DNA of 64,000 nt from contig NZ_CP121451.1 in assembly GCF_029689945.1 (NCBI RefSeq), forward strand, positions 2,914,001 through 2,978,000, written 5' to 3'. Below the pieces are notes generated by a model. The model did no database searches. It was not told the DNA's origin and worked only from the letters and a program-made list of their open reading frames with translations. A program made the translations under genes and the position numbers. How positions within the stretch are numbered: the stretch's first letter is position 1; each line of letters opens with the position of its first letter. Below, piece after piece: positions 48,285 to 57,718 of the stretch. The DNA comes from Paenibacillus amylolyticus (GTDB lineage Bacteria > Bacillota > Bacilli > Paenibacillales > Paenibacillaceae).

Positions 48285-49004
48285 CTACGTGTTAATATCC
48301 GTTAATGCGGGTAGGTTGATCTCTTTCACACAGGCCGCTTTGGACAAGCTGATAATACATCGAACGATGGCGACCATGTCCTGCAGGGGAATACGGGTAC
48401 CGTCATACTCGGCGAGTGCACGCTCGATTCCGTCTTCATACGGGATTTCTGCCGCCAGTTCTCCCGGGTTGATACATGTCACCGCGATGCGGTCCTCTCT
48501 CGTATGCTCTCTTAAAGCTTCTGTAATACCACGTATGGCAAATTTGGAGGCGACAAATGAAACCTGGCTGTTGCCTGCGTTGCTCAAACCGGCTGTTGAA
48601 CCGATCAGGATAATCTTGCCTGCTTCAGACTGGCGGAGCTGAGGCAGTAAAGCTTGTATACATACAATCGTTGAAGTCACATTCACATGGATCAGTTGAC
48701 TGATATCTGCGGGTTCATCCCGATCAAACGTATAGTGCGCTTCAAATCCTTCCTTCTCCCAGATCCCCACGTTATAAATAAGTACATCTAACGTCTCGCC
48801 CTGAAGCTGGTTGGCAATATGCTTCGCGGCTTGAAGCTCGGAAAGATCGGCCTGAATCCATATTCGCTGAACGCCATCCTCCACGGTCAGATTTTCAGGC
48901 TTGCTGCGGGAGACCACCCAGACTTTATCACCAGACTGTGGGACACCTCGGACGAATGCATCGCCCAATCCTTTGCTTGCCCCGAAGACAATTATATTTT
49001 TCAA
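48285..49004 (-). CDS. Short-chain dehydrogenase/reductase with Phe at the catalytic Tyr position
   Basis: Cytoplasmic protein of about 239 residues with the SDR fold. The cofactor motif G-A-S-K-G-L-G is at residues 8-14, and N-V-G near 80 replaces the usual N-A-G. The catalytic Ser lies in I-G-S-T-A-G near 137. The expected Y-x-x-x-K reads F-V-A-S-K (codon TTT), so the proton-donating Tyr is missing and normal reductase activity is doubtful unless this is a sequence error. TTG 49004 is preferred to GTG 49013: AAGGGG lies 7 bases before it and the family sequence begins M-K-N-I-I-V-F-G. Confidence 0.8.
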   Translation of the reverse strand: MKNIIVFGASKGLGDAFVRGVPQSGDKVWVVSRSKPENLTVEDGVQRIWIQADLSELQAAKHIANQLQGETLDVLIYNVGIWEKEGFEAHYTFDRDEPADISQLIHVNVTSTIVCIQALLPQLRQSEAGKIILIGSTAGLSNAGNSQVSFVASKFAIRGITEALREHTREDRIAVTCINPGELAAEIPYEDGIERALAEYDGTRIPLQDMVAIVRCIISLSKAACVKEINLPALTDINT

Positions 49005-49127
49005 ATAAAGCACCCCTTATTGAATAGCGTAGTAAATTTACATCATTCTATATCAATCTATATCTTACTATAGAGGTGGTATATGGAACATGAAGCTTGA
49101 ATGAGGTATGCTTCATCATTCTCAAAG

Positions 49128-49168
49128 AAAAACCACCCCTGTCCCGCAAGCACGGGAGAGAGATGGTT
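49128..49168 (-). terminator. Terminator of the GH81 gene
   Basis: AACCAtC...CTCCCG pairs with CGGGa...GTGGTT on the minus strand, followed by TTTTTC. Confidence 0.7.
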
Positions 49169-49195
49169 GGATGAATCGTGATGACATTAATGACG

Positions 49196-52100
49196 TTAAC
49201 GGTAAAGTTTTAACTCGGCAATGGACCACCACCACTCGGGCGTGTCCGCGGTCAAAACAATTTTGATGTATCGGGCCGTTTGTTTGGAGAACGTATGTGA
49301 GATGGCTGGCTCTGTTCCCAGGGCATCCATAACCTCATTCCAATGCTCGCCATCATCAGAAGTGAAGAGCTGGAAACTGCGGGCATAATCGTTACTGCTG
49401 CTGCCCGAGTCCATGGTCAGGCGGCTGAAGCTCTGCTTGCTTCCCAGATCAATCTGTACCCATTGATTGGCAAGTTGAGCAGATGAAGAGGTCCAGCGTG
49501 AATTCAGATCGTCGTCCAGCATTGCCGCAACATCTTCACCGATGGAGGTAGTTGCTGTCCATGATGTCCGATCCAGTTCAGCAGGTAACAGATGATCCTG
49601 TTCCCCGGATATCCAGGGTGTCTGATCAGCGGTATAGACTTCGAATTCAGCCACCGACCACCAATGAGAAGCAGTACCCGTCTGTACAACCTTAATATAA
49701 CGTGCCTCTTGCGTTGCAAAGGGGATGGAAACCAGCGAATATGATCCTTCACCCGAAGCCAGGGCATCTCCCCAATGCTCCCCATCCAGGGAGGCATATA
49801 CTTCATAGCCGCGAGCAAAGTCTTCCCGGCTGTGCGCGCTGTCCAGCACAATCCGGTTCACTGGCTGCGAGTCTCCCAGATCAAGCTGAATCCATTCGCC
49901 GCCGGTTTGAGTCTGACCGGAAGTCCAGCGTGTTTGGTCCGAGCCGTCGAGTATAGCCGCTACATCGTCTCCGGAGGAAGCGGTCACGGACCAGCCGTCT
50001 GGCAGCAACTGCTTTTGTTTGCCTGTTCCATTATGATTGACAAACAACTCGGAGATGGACCACCATTGATCGGAATCCTCAGTCTGTACCATCTTCACAT
50101 AACGTGCCTGCTGTTCAGGGAAGGTGATGGACATGCGTCCAGGCGTGCCTTCGCCGCCCGCAATGGACGTGCCCCAGTGTTCACCATCATCCGAGACATA
50201 AATCCGATACTGTCTCGGATAGTCTTCTTTCGCATGACCCGGGTCCAATTCTATGGCATCAAAAGAACTCTTCTGACCGAGGTCAATGGTAATCCATTGT
50301 CCTTCGATTTGTTTTCTCCCATTGGTCCATAGGGTATCTGAACTTCCGTCCAGCATATTGGCTGTCACATCTGCTCCTTGAGTAGAGGAGGCAGTTACGA
50401 TCCATGAAGAGCGATCTGAAAGCGGTACGGGCTGGGAGCACCGGTGTAGCGTCGAGTTTGCCGAATCGGGCCAGTTTGAGTTCAGAGATCGACCACCAGC
50501 TGTCCGCAGAGGAAGTCAATACAATCTTGACATAACGGGCGGTCTGCATGCCCAATTCCACGGACAGACTTGGAGATGTTCCAGCGCCCTCTGCGATAGG
50601 CTGGGCCCAGTTCTCGTTATCTTTGGATACGTAGATTTCGTACCCGTGAGCATAATCACCGCCGCTGTTGCCGGAGTTCATGAACACCGTATCCATAGAC
50701 TGTTCGCTCCCCAGATCGATATGCAGCCAATCGCCAGGCTGCTGGGTCTGTCCGGATGACCAGCGTGTAGTCAGATCACCGTCCACCATCTGCTCGACCG
50801 GCTCCGAACTGGAGGATGCCGTAATGGTCCATTGGCTCCGATCGAGATAGACGACTCCCTGCGAGGCATCCGGTTGTTCAACAACGGAATGTTCCAGCGG
50901 GTTAACCTTTACTTGCGCCTTGGCATAAACGGTAGCCGAACCCAAAGCGCCATTGGCATTGTGGAAATTCACTGTTTTGACAGTGTTGGACGGATTCCAG
51001 ATTTGCGCTGTATAGACGCCGTCTTTTTCATACACGGTTGCTGCCGGATCATCTGCCCATATTTCCATCGTGCGTGTTCCCGTAGAAGCCATGCTGTGCA
51101 TGAACCAGTACGCGTTAAAGACTTCATTTTGCTGCATCTCGCTCGTATTCCATTTGGCTAGAGCACCTTGCGGGTCTCCAATGGACTGGAACGGCCAGAT
51201 AATATGCTGCCATGTGCGTTCCTCCTGACCGCCCAGATCCTTGATGAGACCATTGTAGAGAGCCTTAGTATTCTGCGGATCACGTCCATAATAGGTCATC
51301 CATTCCGCTGGCGGCAGCCAGTGAATACCGTAAATGTGCTCGGCTTCATTCGAAAAGTATGTTCCATACAGGTAGGCGCTGCCGTACACATGACCTACCG
51401 TAGCGTGCTGGTAATCCTCCAGCCAGTTATCCCCGTCATAGTTAAACCAGTATTGCTCGGCAGCCTTCTCTTCGGTCACGAAGCCCCAGATCCCGGTGTC
51501 GCGATAGGCCTTGTTGCCTGTCACCTCACCCCACATATATTGGCCGACCCAACTAAAGAGGGCTTCACCTGCGGCCTCCTGGTTATTCCCGCTGCGATTA
51601 TCGGCGTAACCACCTGCCCAGGAGTGACCTGCATACGCATCGAAGTTGCGAAGCCTTGGAAACTGATCATCTGTCCGTGAAGGATTGGCGTAGTCCCGAA
51701 TCAGGAGCTCAACCATGTCGCCGTAATCTTGCAAGAATGTCTGGTCATATGTGGCCAGTACAGCCGATGCAAAAACGTAATAGCCGTAGGTGAAATGATG
51801 ATCTGTCAATCCGGTATTCACACCAAATCCGCTACCATAAGGGAAAATGGTTCCCCATTCATCCGAATAATAAAAATAATACGAGTGCAAGGGTTCATCC
51901 GGCGAATAGGTATACCAATCTGTCAAAATGGTTCGAAGCAGGGACAGATAGTGGTCTCGTCTTTCCACATCTCCGATCTGGTCGCTGATGAGTACACCCA
52001 GCGCAAGCGGATGAAGCTTTTTCCCTTGCCAGTAAGGATCCTCGCTCATCAAATTGCCTGCCGTATCCGCGTCCAGCTGATCCAGATAGCTGATTAATTG

Positions 52101-54164
52101 TGCACGCGAGTAGGTTGGATCATCCGGCTCCACAAATTGCGGGATAATGCCATAGAATCGATCCTGTGTCGTAAACGTATTGCCTTCACTTACTTTCATC
52201 ATGCCGCGAATGGAAGGATAAGCAAGCTCCGTTACCGGAGTAGTTGCCAGTTTCCATTGGTGCGGGAACAAGGCCATCAGTGTCTCGGAGGAAAAGCCTG
52301 CCCGCTTCGACTGGGTTACCGAGGTGAAGGTAGTCGTTACCAGTGAAGTGCTCTCGTTATAATTGTAGTCCACTTGTGTATCGGTAACAAAGGCGTAAGC
52401 ATGCCGGTAATAATAAGGCAGCTCTGCCGCGGACGGCAGGGTAGCCAGGGACAGATAGTTTTCGCTCTGGCCCAGCTTGATCTTGAGCGTATTGCCAAGT
52501 TTCATAACTACGGTTCCTTCAGGTGCAAAGATCCCGTAGTTTCTTGTAAAGGTCTGAGGCGTAGGCGCTCTGTCCTGATTGGTTACTTCAACACCGATAT
52601 GATCGGCCGTCAGCGATTCTCCGTCATTCAGAACAATCTCACGGTTCTGATCATCGAAGAGACGGGTGATGTTGGGAGAACGAATAACAATGGTATCCGG
52701 GTTATCGAAAGTGTTGTACAGGAAAGGGGAACCCTTCACAAACGTGGTATTCATTTTGGCCGTGTCATCATCGCTCATGATGATCGTCGCAGAATAATCC
52801 CCGTATCCCGCCACCTTGGTATTGACCTCCGCCGGATTCATATTGCTGGTGGTCATGATCAGATCCGGTTCCCCGTCAGCGTCCATAGAACCGCCATCAG
52901 CCGAAACGTAACCTGCTCCGGGATTCAGTAGTTGAAGTCCTTGTTTGGTATATCTGTTTTTGAGCGGGAGTGTGACCAGACTGTTCCCATCCCCCAGATC
53001 AGATACAAGAATGGACTGCCACCAGTCATTGGAAGGGAGGGGCGCCGTAATATCAGCCGTACGATTTTTCGGGTTTTTCGGCTGCAGCATCGTGATGTCA
53101 TTTACAGCGTAACTGCCGGAACCCACCTGTACCGAGGACGGTTCAGGGATATTCGGAATGGTATGCACAGGTTTGGCATCGCCTTCGATGTACTCGTAGA
53201 CATCAAATGCGTACAGGGAGTATCCGTTGGTTGTTCCCCTGCCAAGTCCCGCCAATTTTACATACCGTGCTTCAGCGTAAACCGGAATTTCATCCCGTCC
53301 ACCGTTGCTGTGCAGTTCCCGGTACAATGTAGTCCATTGCTGTGCATCATTGGATACCTGAATATCGTATGCACGTCCGAAAGCGTTTTCCCATTGTAGG
53401 GATACGTTCCCGATTTCCTGGATTAGCCCAAGGTCTACAACAATCCATTCCTGATCCTTGTAGATGGAAGACCAACGTGTATCCGGGTTGCCATCGGTTA
53501 CATTACGGGCTTCGTAATTCTTTTTTTCCATTTTGGCTTTATCCTCGGGTGAGCGACTTGGCTCATCAATTTCTTCCGAAGACGCTGTAACCGGTTGTCC
53601 GAGTGCAAGGTTTGTTGCTGCCGGTTTGGGAGGAGGATTTACTCCGCCCGTCCCGTATACATTGAATTCGTATACAGAGACGCCATAGGCTGGCTGTACT
53701 CTTTGATGGCTGAACAAGCGCACATATCGTGCCTCTGCTGTGACCTCAATCTCGTTCAGGCCGCCTTGCCCCTTTGTTGTGGAGTAAACAGACTGCCAAT
53801 TGATCTCGTCGTTGGATACTTCCAGATCAAAGCTGGAAGCATACGCATTTTCCCACTGGATGGAGATGCCCGAGATGGAGGCCACCGCGCCTAAGTCAAC
53901 ATAGATCCACTGCGGATCTTGCTGCCATATGCTTTCCCAGCGGGTGTTTTTGTCGCCGTCAACCACATGCTCTGCCGTATTGCCGCCCAGAGATGAGGAA
54001 CTGTACACCGGCCGGTTCAGGGATAACAGATGATGTTCCTCATCTGCGGCGTGTACCTTCGAGACCGTCCACAACGGGATGCTGCTAATGAACAACAGAA
54101 CAGATAACATCAAGTTCATGCAGATGTTGCGTGTGTTTCCTTTTTGACGCGTTCGTACCTTCAT
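49196..54164 (-). CDS. Secreted GH81 endo-beta-1,3-glucanase with six discoidin (F5/8C, CBM32-like) modules, frameshifted
   Basis: Exported modular enzyme of about 1,656 residues that should cut beta-1,3-glucans such as laminarin or fungal wall glucan. Order: signal peptide (1-~40), discoidin modules at ~45-172 and ~180-330, a GH81 catalytic domain (~345-1100) with D-H-H-F-T-Y-G-Y and the catalytic-Glu motif N-Q-E-A-A-G-E-A, then four C-terminal discoidin modules of ~125 residues. Each C-terminal module ends in W-W-S-I/V-A/S-E. The frame shifts in the GGG at plus 50434-50436 (apparent one-base insertion); correcting it gives L-Q-P-V-P-L-S-D-R-S-S-W. AAAGGAG lies 8 bases before ATG 54164. The many binding modules suggest tight hold on insoluble polymer. 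Confidence 0.9.
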
Positions 54165-54419
54165 ATAACCACTCCTTTGTTAGCCCTTGCCATCTCACCA
54201 GACGGAGCTTCGCTTCTTCTCTTAATAGCTACCGTATGTATCATTCTGTTCTCCCGTGTTGCCTTTGTGAGATGTGAGTCCAATAATCAACACGGGATAT
54301 TCAGGTGCTTCCTTTTGTATATCGATCATTTGGTCTGGAAAATAAAGTTTTTTTAATCGTTTTCGTAGAAAAAGAGACATATGTCCTAAATCAGGTAAGG
54401 GGGATGTGCAAGTGTGAAA

Positions 54420-54782
54420 TCAAGATTCGGGATGGTTGTTCTCCAACAATACAACGTCCTCGCCCCGTTGTTGTCTGAGAGCAATATTGTCCTTTCCCCA
54501 AGCGCACATGACATCCACGATGGTGTTGGCGGTAACACCATATTCCGTAAGTCCGTATTCCACTTTGGGAGGCATCTGTTGATAGACATGTCTGGTGACA
54601 AGGCCGTCCCGTTCCAGCTCACGCAGTTGTTGGATTAACACTTTTTGCGAAATACCGGGAATGCTTCGCTCTAATTCGCCCGTTCTCTTGACCCCGGACA
54701 TCAACAAACAGATGATCAAGGCTTTCCACTTGCCACCTATGATTTCGAGCGTCGCTTCAATGCCCAGATTGTATTGTTTCAT
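54420..54782 (-). CDS. HxlR-family winged-helix regulator
   Basis: Cytoplasmic DNA-binding protein of 120 residues. It shows the HxlR pattern: a Cys-free short N-terminus, then I-G-G-K-W-K-A-L-I-I near 15, R-T-G-E-L-E-R-S-I-P-G-I-S-Q-K-V-L near 37 as recognition helix and the wing P-P-K-V-E-Y-G-L-T-E-Y-G near 70. Members of this family (YodB, CatR, HypR) respond to quinones, aldehydes or oxidants, usually through Cys. It is divergent from a flavodoxin-fold NAD(P)H oxidoreductase, the usual target of such regulators. GAGGTG precedes the ATG. Confidence 0.9.
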   Translation of the reverse strand: MKQYNLGIEATLEIIGGKWKALIICLLMSGVKRTGELERSIPGISQKVLIQQLRELERDGLVTRHVYQQMPPKVEYGLTEYGVTANTIVDVMCAWGKDNIALRQQRGEDVVLLENNHPES

Positions 54783-54865
54783 CCTGATTCACCTCAAGTT
54801 AAATTTTACGTGTTATATAGGGTGTAACTATTTATTTTCTCACGATTGTGATACTGAAGTCCATA

Positions 54866-54901
54866 CACACTTTGAGGTAAGTACCTTACTTCATTGTGTG
54901 T
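54866..54901. promoter_or_regulatory. Candidate HxlR operator
   Basis: A dyad between the divergent genes: CACAC at the left arm, core GGTAAGTACCTTAC, and GTGTG at the right arm. The GTA..TAC core resembles operators of YodB-type HxlR regulators. Binding is inferred. Confidence 0.5.
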
Positions 54902-54982
54902 ATTTTCTTTGACCGGATGTGTTCGATAATGGTCCATATTCAAGGTAAGAAACCAACATTGTTATGAAAGAAGGAAGCTACG

Positions 54983-55520
54983 ATGAAAACACTTATTATT
55001 CTGGCGCATCCCGATATAGAAAGTTCAAGAGTCAATCGTCGCTGGAAGGAGGAGTTGCTACAGAATGCAGAGGATATTGTTCTCCACGAATTATATACGG
55101 CCTACCCCGATGGGAAGATTGATGTAGCCCGAGAACAGGAAGCTGCTGGAGACGCATGATCATATTATGCTGCAGTTCCCGTTATATTGGTACAGTTACC
55201 CGCCGTTGCTGAAAAAATGGTTTGATGATGTGTTCACCCATGGATGGGCGTACGGATCGAAGGGAAATCGGTTAAAGGGAAAGCGGATGGGACTGGCAAT
55301 GTCCATAGGGGATAAGCAGGAGAATTATGCAAAAGGTGGTTCTATCGGTTACAGCGTAGAGGAACTTGTTGCACCTTTCATAGCAAGCATGAATCATGTA
55401 GGGGCTCAGGCACTTCCGCATTATGCAGTCTATGGTGCCTCGTTCCAGGCTACAGATGAAGAGATTAATCAAAGTGCTGAAGGATATGTGCGTTATATAA
55501 AACAGTACCGGAATTTTTGA
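54983..55520 (+). CDS. NAD(P)H oxidoreductase, flavodoxin-like fold (YwrO/KefF/MdaB type), frameshifted
   Basis: Cytoplasmic FMN enzyme of about 178 residues that would reduce quinones or electrophiles by two electrons. It opens K-T-L-I-I-L-A-H-P-D near residue 2, has H-D-H-I-M-L-Q-F-P-L-Y-W-Y-S-Y-P-P-L-L-K near 60 and W-F-D-D-V-F-T-H-G-W-A-Y-G after it. The frame is lost at AGG (55138-55139); removing one G restores E-Q-K-L-L-E-T-H-D. ATG 54983 follows GAAGGAAG. Divergent from the HxlR gene, so it probably forms an electrophile-stress defence pair. Confidence 0.87.
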
Positions 55521-55555
55521 ATTTAAAAGGTGAAGCTCTTCATAAGAAATGTACT

Positions 55556-55596
55556 GAAAAGGACCTGGCTCCACACATAGTGAAGTTACAGGTCCT
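55556..55596 (-). terminator. Terminator of the GH43 operon
   Basis: AGGACCTG...CAGGTCCT hairpin; on the minus strand it is followed by TTTTC. It also closes the convergent reductase gene. Confidence 0.6.
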
Positions 55597-55621
55597 GATC
55601 AATAACCGAATCCAATCACAT

Positions 55622-57685
55622 TTACTCTACGCGGAAATAATCAAAATCTGCATATCCTCCGGTAGACTTCGTTGCATAATTGAAAAGCGCAAACCGATAT
55701 CCCATAAAGTGTGGCAGTGTGTAGGACATCTGAAGTGTATTGCCTATGGTTGTCCAGTTGTTGCCATCCAGACTATAAGCAAAGTAGGCTTTGTCTGTCT
55801 GGTTCGTAAAATCACAGATGACGCGGAGATAGATTCTGTTCTGGTTCAATGGCATTGTTGCTACTTCGGTCATGGTGCCGGTGCTGGCATTAGCCATAAT
55901 GATGGATTTGGTGCTGCCTGTCATTTTTACGCCAACCAAACCATATCTGGCCTGAAAAGCAGCAAGTCCGGCATAATCACCATCCTTCATGCCTGCTGTA
56001 TCCAAAGCGGTAATCCCCGTGCTTTTTGGACCAAAGGCTCGTTGGGTCAGTGTGTTGCGGGCTTCCAACAGGTTTTTGCTGATTTTGCCTGCAGTTAACC
56101 GCATGAAACCGGGCCGCTGGAGCAGGGACCAGTTGGCAGCATCAGGGTTATGATTCCACTGCCAGAATGTGGCTAAGCCAGATGTGCCGGAAGATGAATT
56201 GCTCGTCAGGGAGACGTCATCCATGTAAAATGCCATCAGATCATTGGTCGGGTCCGGATTCGAGTTATACGGTGTTTCCACAAAAATAAAGCTTTGGGAC
56301 AGGTCTGCATTCGACGGAACAGTATACGTACCCTGAAGAGTACCCCATTGTCCGCGGGTTAGCGTCGCACTGCCCATAATGGAAATTCCGGTATAACTCG
56401 CACCATTCTGGATGCTAAGATTGAACGTTTTGGTTGCTGGACCGGTGGTGTATTTGATTTTTGCTGAAAAGGAGTACGTTGCTCCCGGTACCAGCTTGCC
56501 TGTAACCATCTGTTTGGCACCGCCTGCAGTCTGCTGTCTGCCGCTGACGAACAGGCTTTTGGAACCGCCAAAAGCTTCGGCATTCGTTAAGGTGATGGTT
56601 GCCGTATTGTTGCTGGTCCACGGCTGGATGGTACTGTCCTCAAATCCGCCGTTCACTAACAGTTGCGTGACTGAGGGTGTACCTGATGTAGTTGCGTTGA
56701 ACTCATCGGACCCGTAGATTCTGGCAGCAGGCTGACCTTCAACGGGCATATTCATGTTCAGGGGAACCTTGCCGTTCACCCCAAACACAGGCCAGTTATC
56801 CGACCACGTCACCGGAACGAGATAAGGGATGCGCCCAATGGCCCCGCTATCCCGAAACAGCAAGCCGTACCATGCACCGGATGCAGTATCGACGATGCCT
56901 CCTTGCGCAATGCCGGAGTCCCTGAGTACAACTTTACCTGTGTATGGACCTGTCAATGTGTTAGCACGATAGGCAAGCTGGATGCGTCCATCACCCGAAG
57001 GCCAGGCGATCAGAAAGACATAATACATACCATTGATCTTCTGAATGTGTGCTCCTTCGGCCTTCACAATCATGTTGGCGCCAGCTACACTGCTTGCGTT
57101 TGGAATCAGGACCTGATTGAGGCCGCCGGACTTGACGGACTTGGCATCAGGTGTCAGCTCAACGATACTGATGTTGTCACTGCCGTGAACAAGAAAGGTT
57201 CGATTTCCGTCAAACAAAAGAGAGGGGTCATGGTAATAACTGTTCAAGGTGTAAGGTGTCCATGGTCCTGTTTCAATATTGCTGGTTTGGTAAATATACG
57301 TCTTGCCGGTGGAAAGGGAACCAAAGGCCACATAATATACTCCGTTGTTGTACCGCAAGCTGCTGGCCCAGGAACCACGTCCATATTCGTTTTGTCCGTT
57401 GTTCAGATTCTGTATATCCCCGTTTCCAAGCGTATCATATACATAGTTTACGATGCTCCAGTTAACCAGATCATAAGACTTCATGACGGGTACTCCCGGA
57501 TTCATATGCATCGTTGTGCTTGTCATATAAAAGGCATTGCCCACCCGAATAACGTCACTGTCAGGAACATCCGCGTATATCACCGGATTGCTGAACGTTG
57601 CTGCGGAAGCAGATGGACTTGTCAGAGGGAATGATGCCAGAAGCAAAGGAAGAGCGAGCAGAAGAGTACTCATTTTTTTCCACAT
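55622..57685 (-). CDS. Secreted GH43 beta-xylosidase/arabinofuranosidase-type enzyme with inserted carbohydrate-binding module
   Basis: Exported glycosidase of 687 residues. Signal peptide 1-~29 (ending A-S-A-A). The five-bladed GH43 domain (~33-325) shows the catalytic base in A-D-V-P-D-S-D-V, the pKa-tuning Asp in Y-H-D-P-S-L, and the acid Glu in V-K-A-E-G-A-H. A CBM4/9-like module (~345-500) with W-T-S-N-N-T follows. The C-terminal ~190 residues (F-W-Q-W-N-H-N-P-D onward) match the beta-sandwich found after many GH43 domains. Xylan or arabinoxylan side chains are the likely substrate. GGAGG lies 7 bases before ATG 57685. It is the second gene of a two-gene operon. Confidence 0.9.
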   Translation of the reverse strand: MWKKMSTLLLALPLLLASFPLTSPSASAATFSNPVIYADVPDSDVIRVGNAFYMTSTTMHMNPGVPVMKSYDLVNWSIVNYVYDTLGNGDIQNLNNGQNEYGRGSWASSLRYNNGVYYVAFGSLSTGKTYIYQTSNIETGPWTPYTLNSYYHDPSLLFDGNRTFLVHGSDNISIVELTPDAKSVKSGGLNQVLIPNASSVAGANMIVKAEGAHIQKINGMYYVFLIAWPSGDGRIQLAYRANTLTGPYTGKVVLRDSGIAQGGIVDTASGAWYGLLFRDSGAIGRIPYLVPVTWSDNWPVFGVNGKVPLNMNMPVEGQPAARIYGSDEFNATTSGTPSVTQLLVNGGFEDSTIQPWTSNNTATITLTNAEAFGGSKSLFVSGRQQTAGGAKQMVTGKLVPGATYSFSAKIKYTTGPATKTFNLSIQNGASYTGISIMGSATLTRGQWGTLQGTYTVPSNADLSQSFIFVETPYNSNPDPTNDLMAFYMDDVSLTSNSSSGTSGLATFWQWNHNPDAANWSLLQRPGFMRLTAGKISKNLLEARNTLTQRAFGPKSTGITALDTAGMKDGDYAGLAAFQARYGLVGVKMTGSTKSIIMANASTGTMTEVATMPLNQNRIYLRVICDFTNQTDKAYFAYSLDGNNWTTIGNTLQMSYTLPHFMGYRFALFNYATKSTGGYADFDYFRVE

Positions 57686-57718
57686 ATACTATCCTCCCGA
57701 TCGATCATGTCCTATGAA

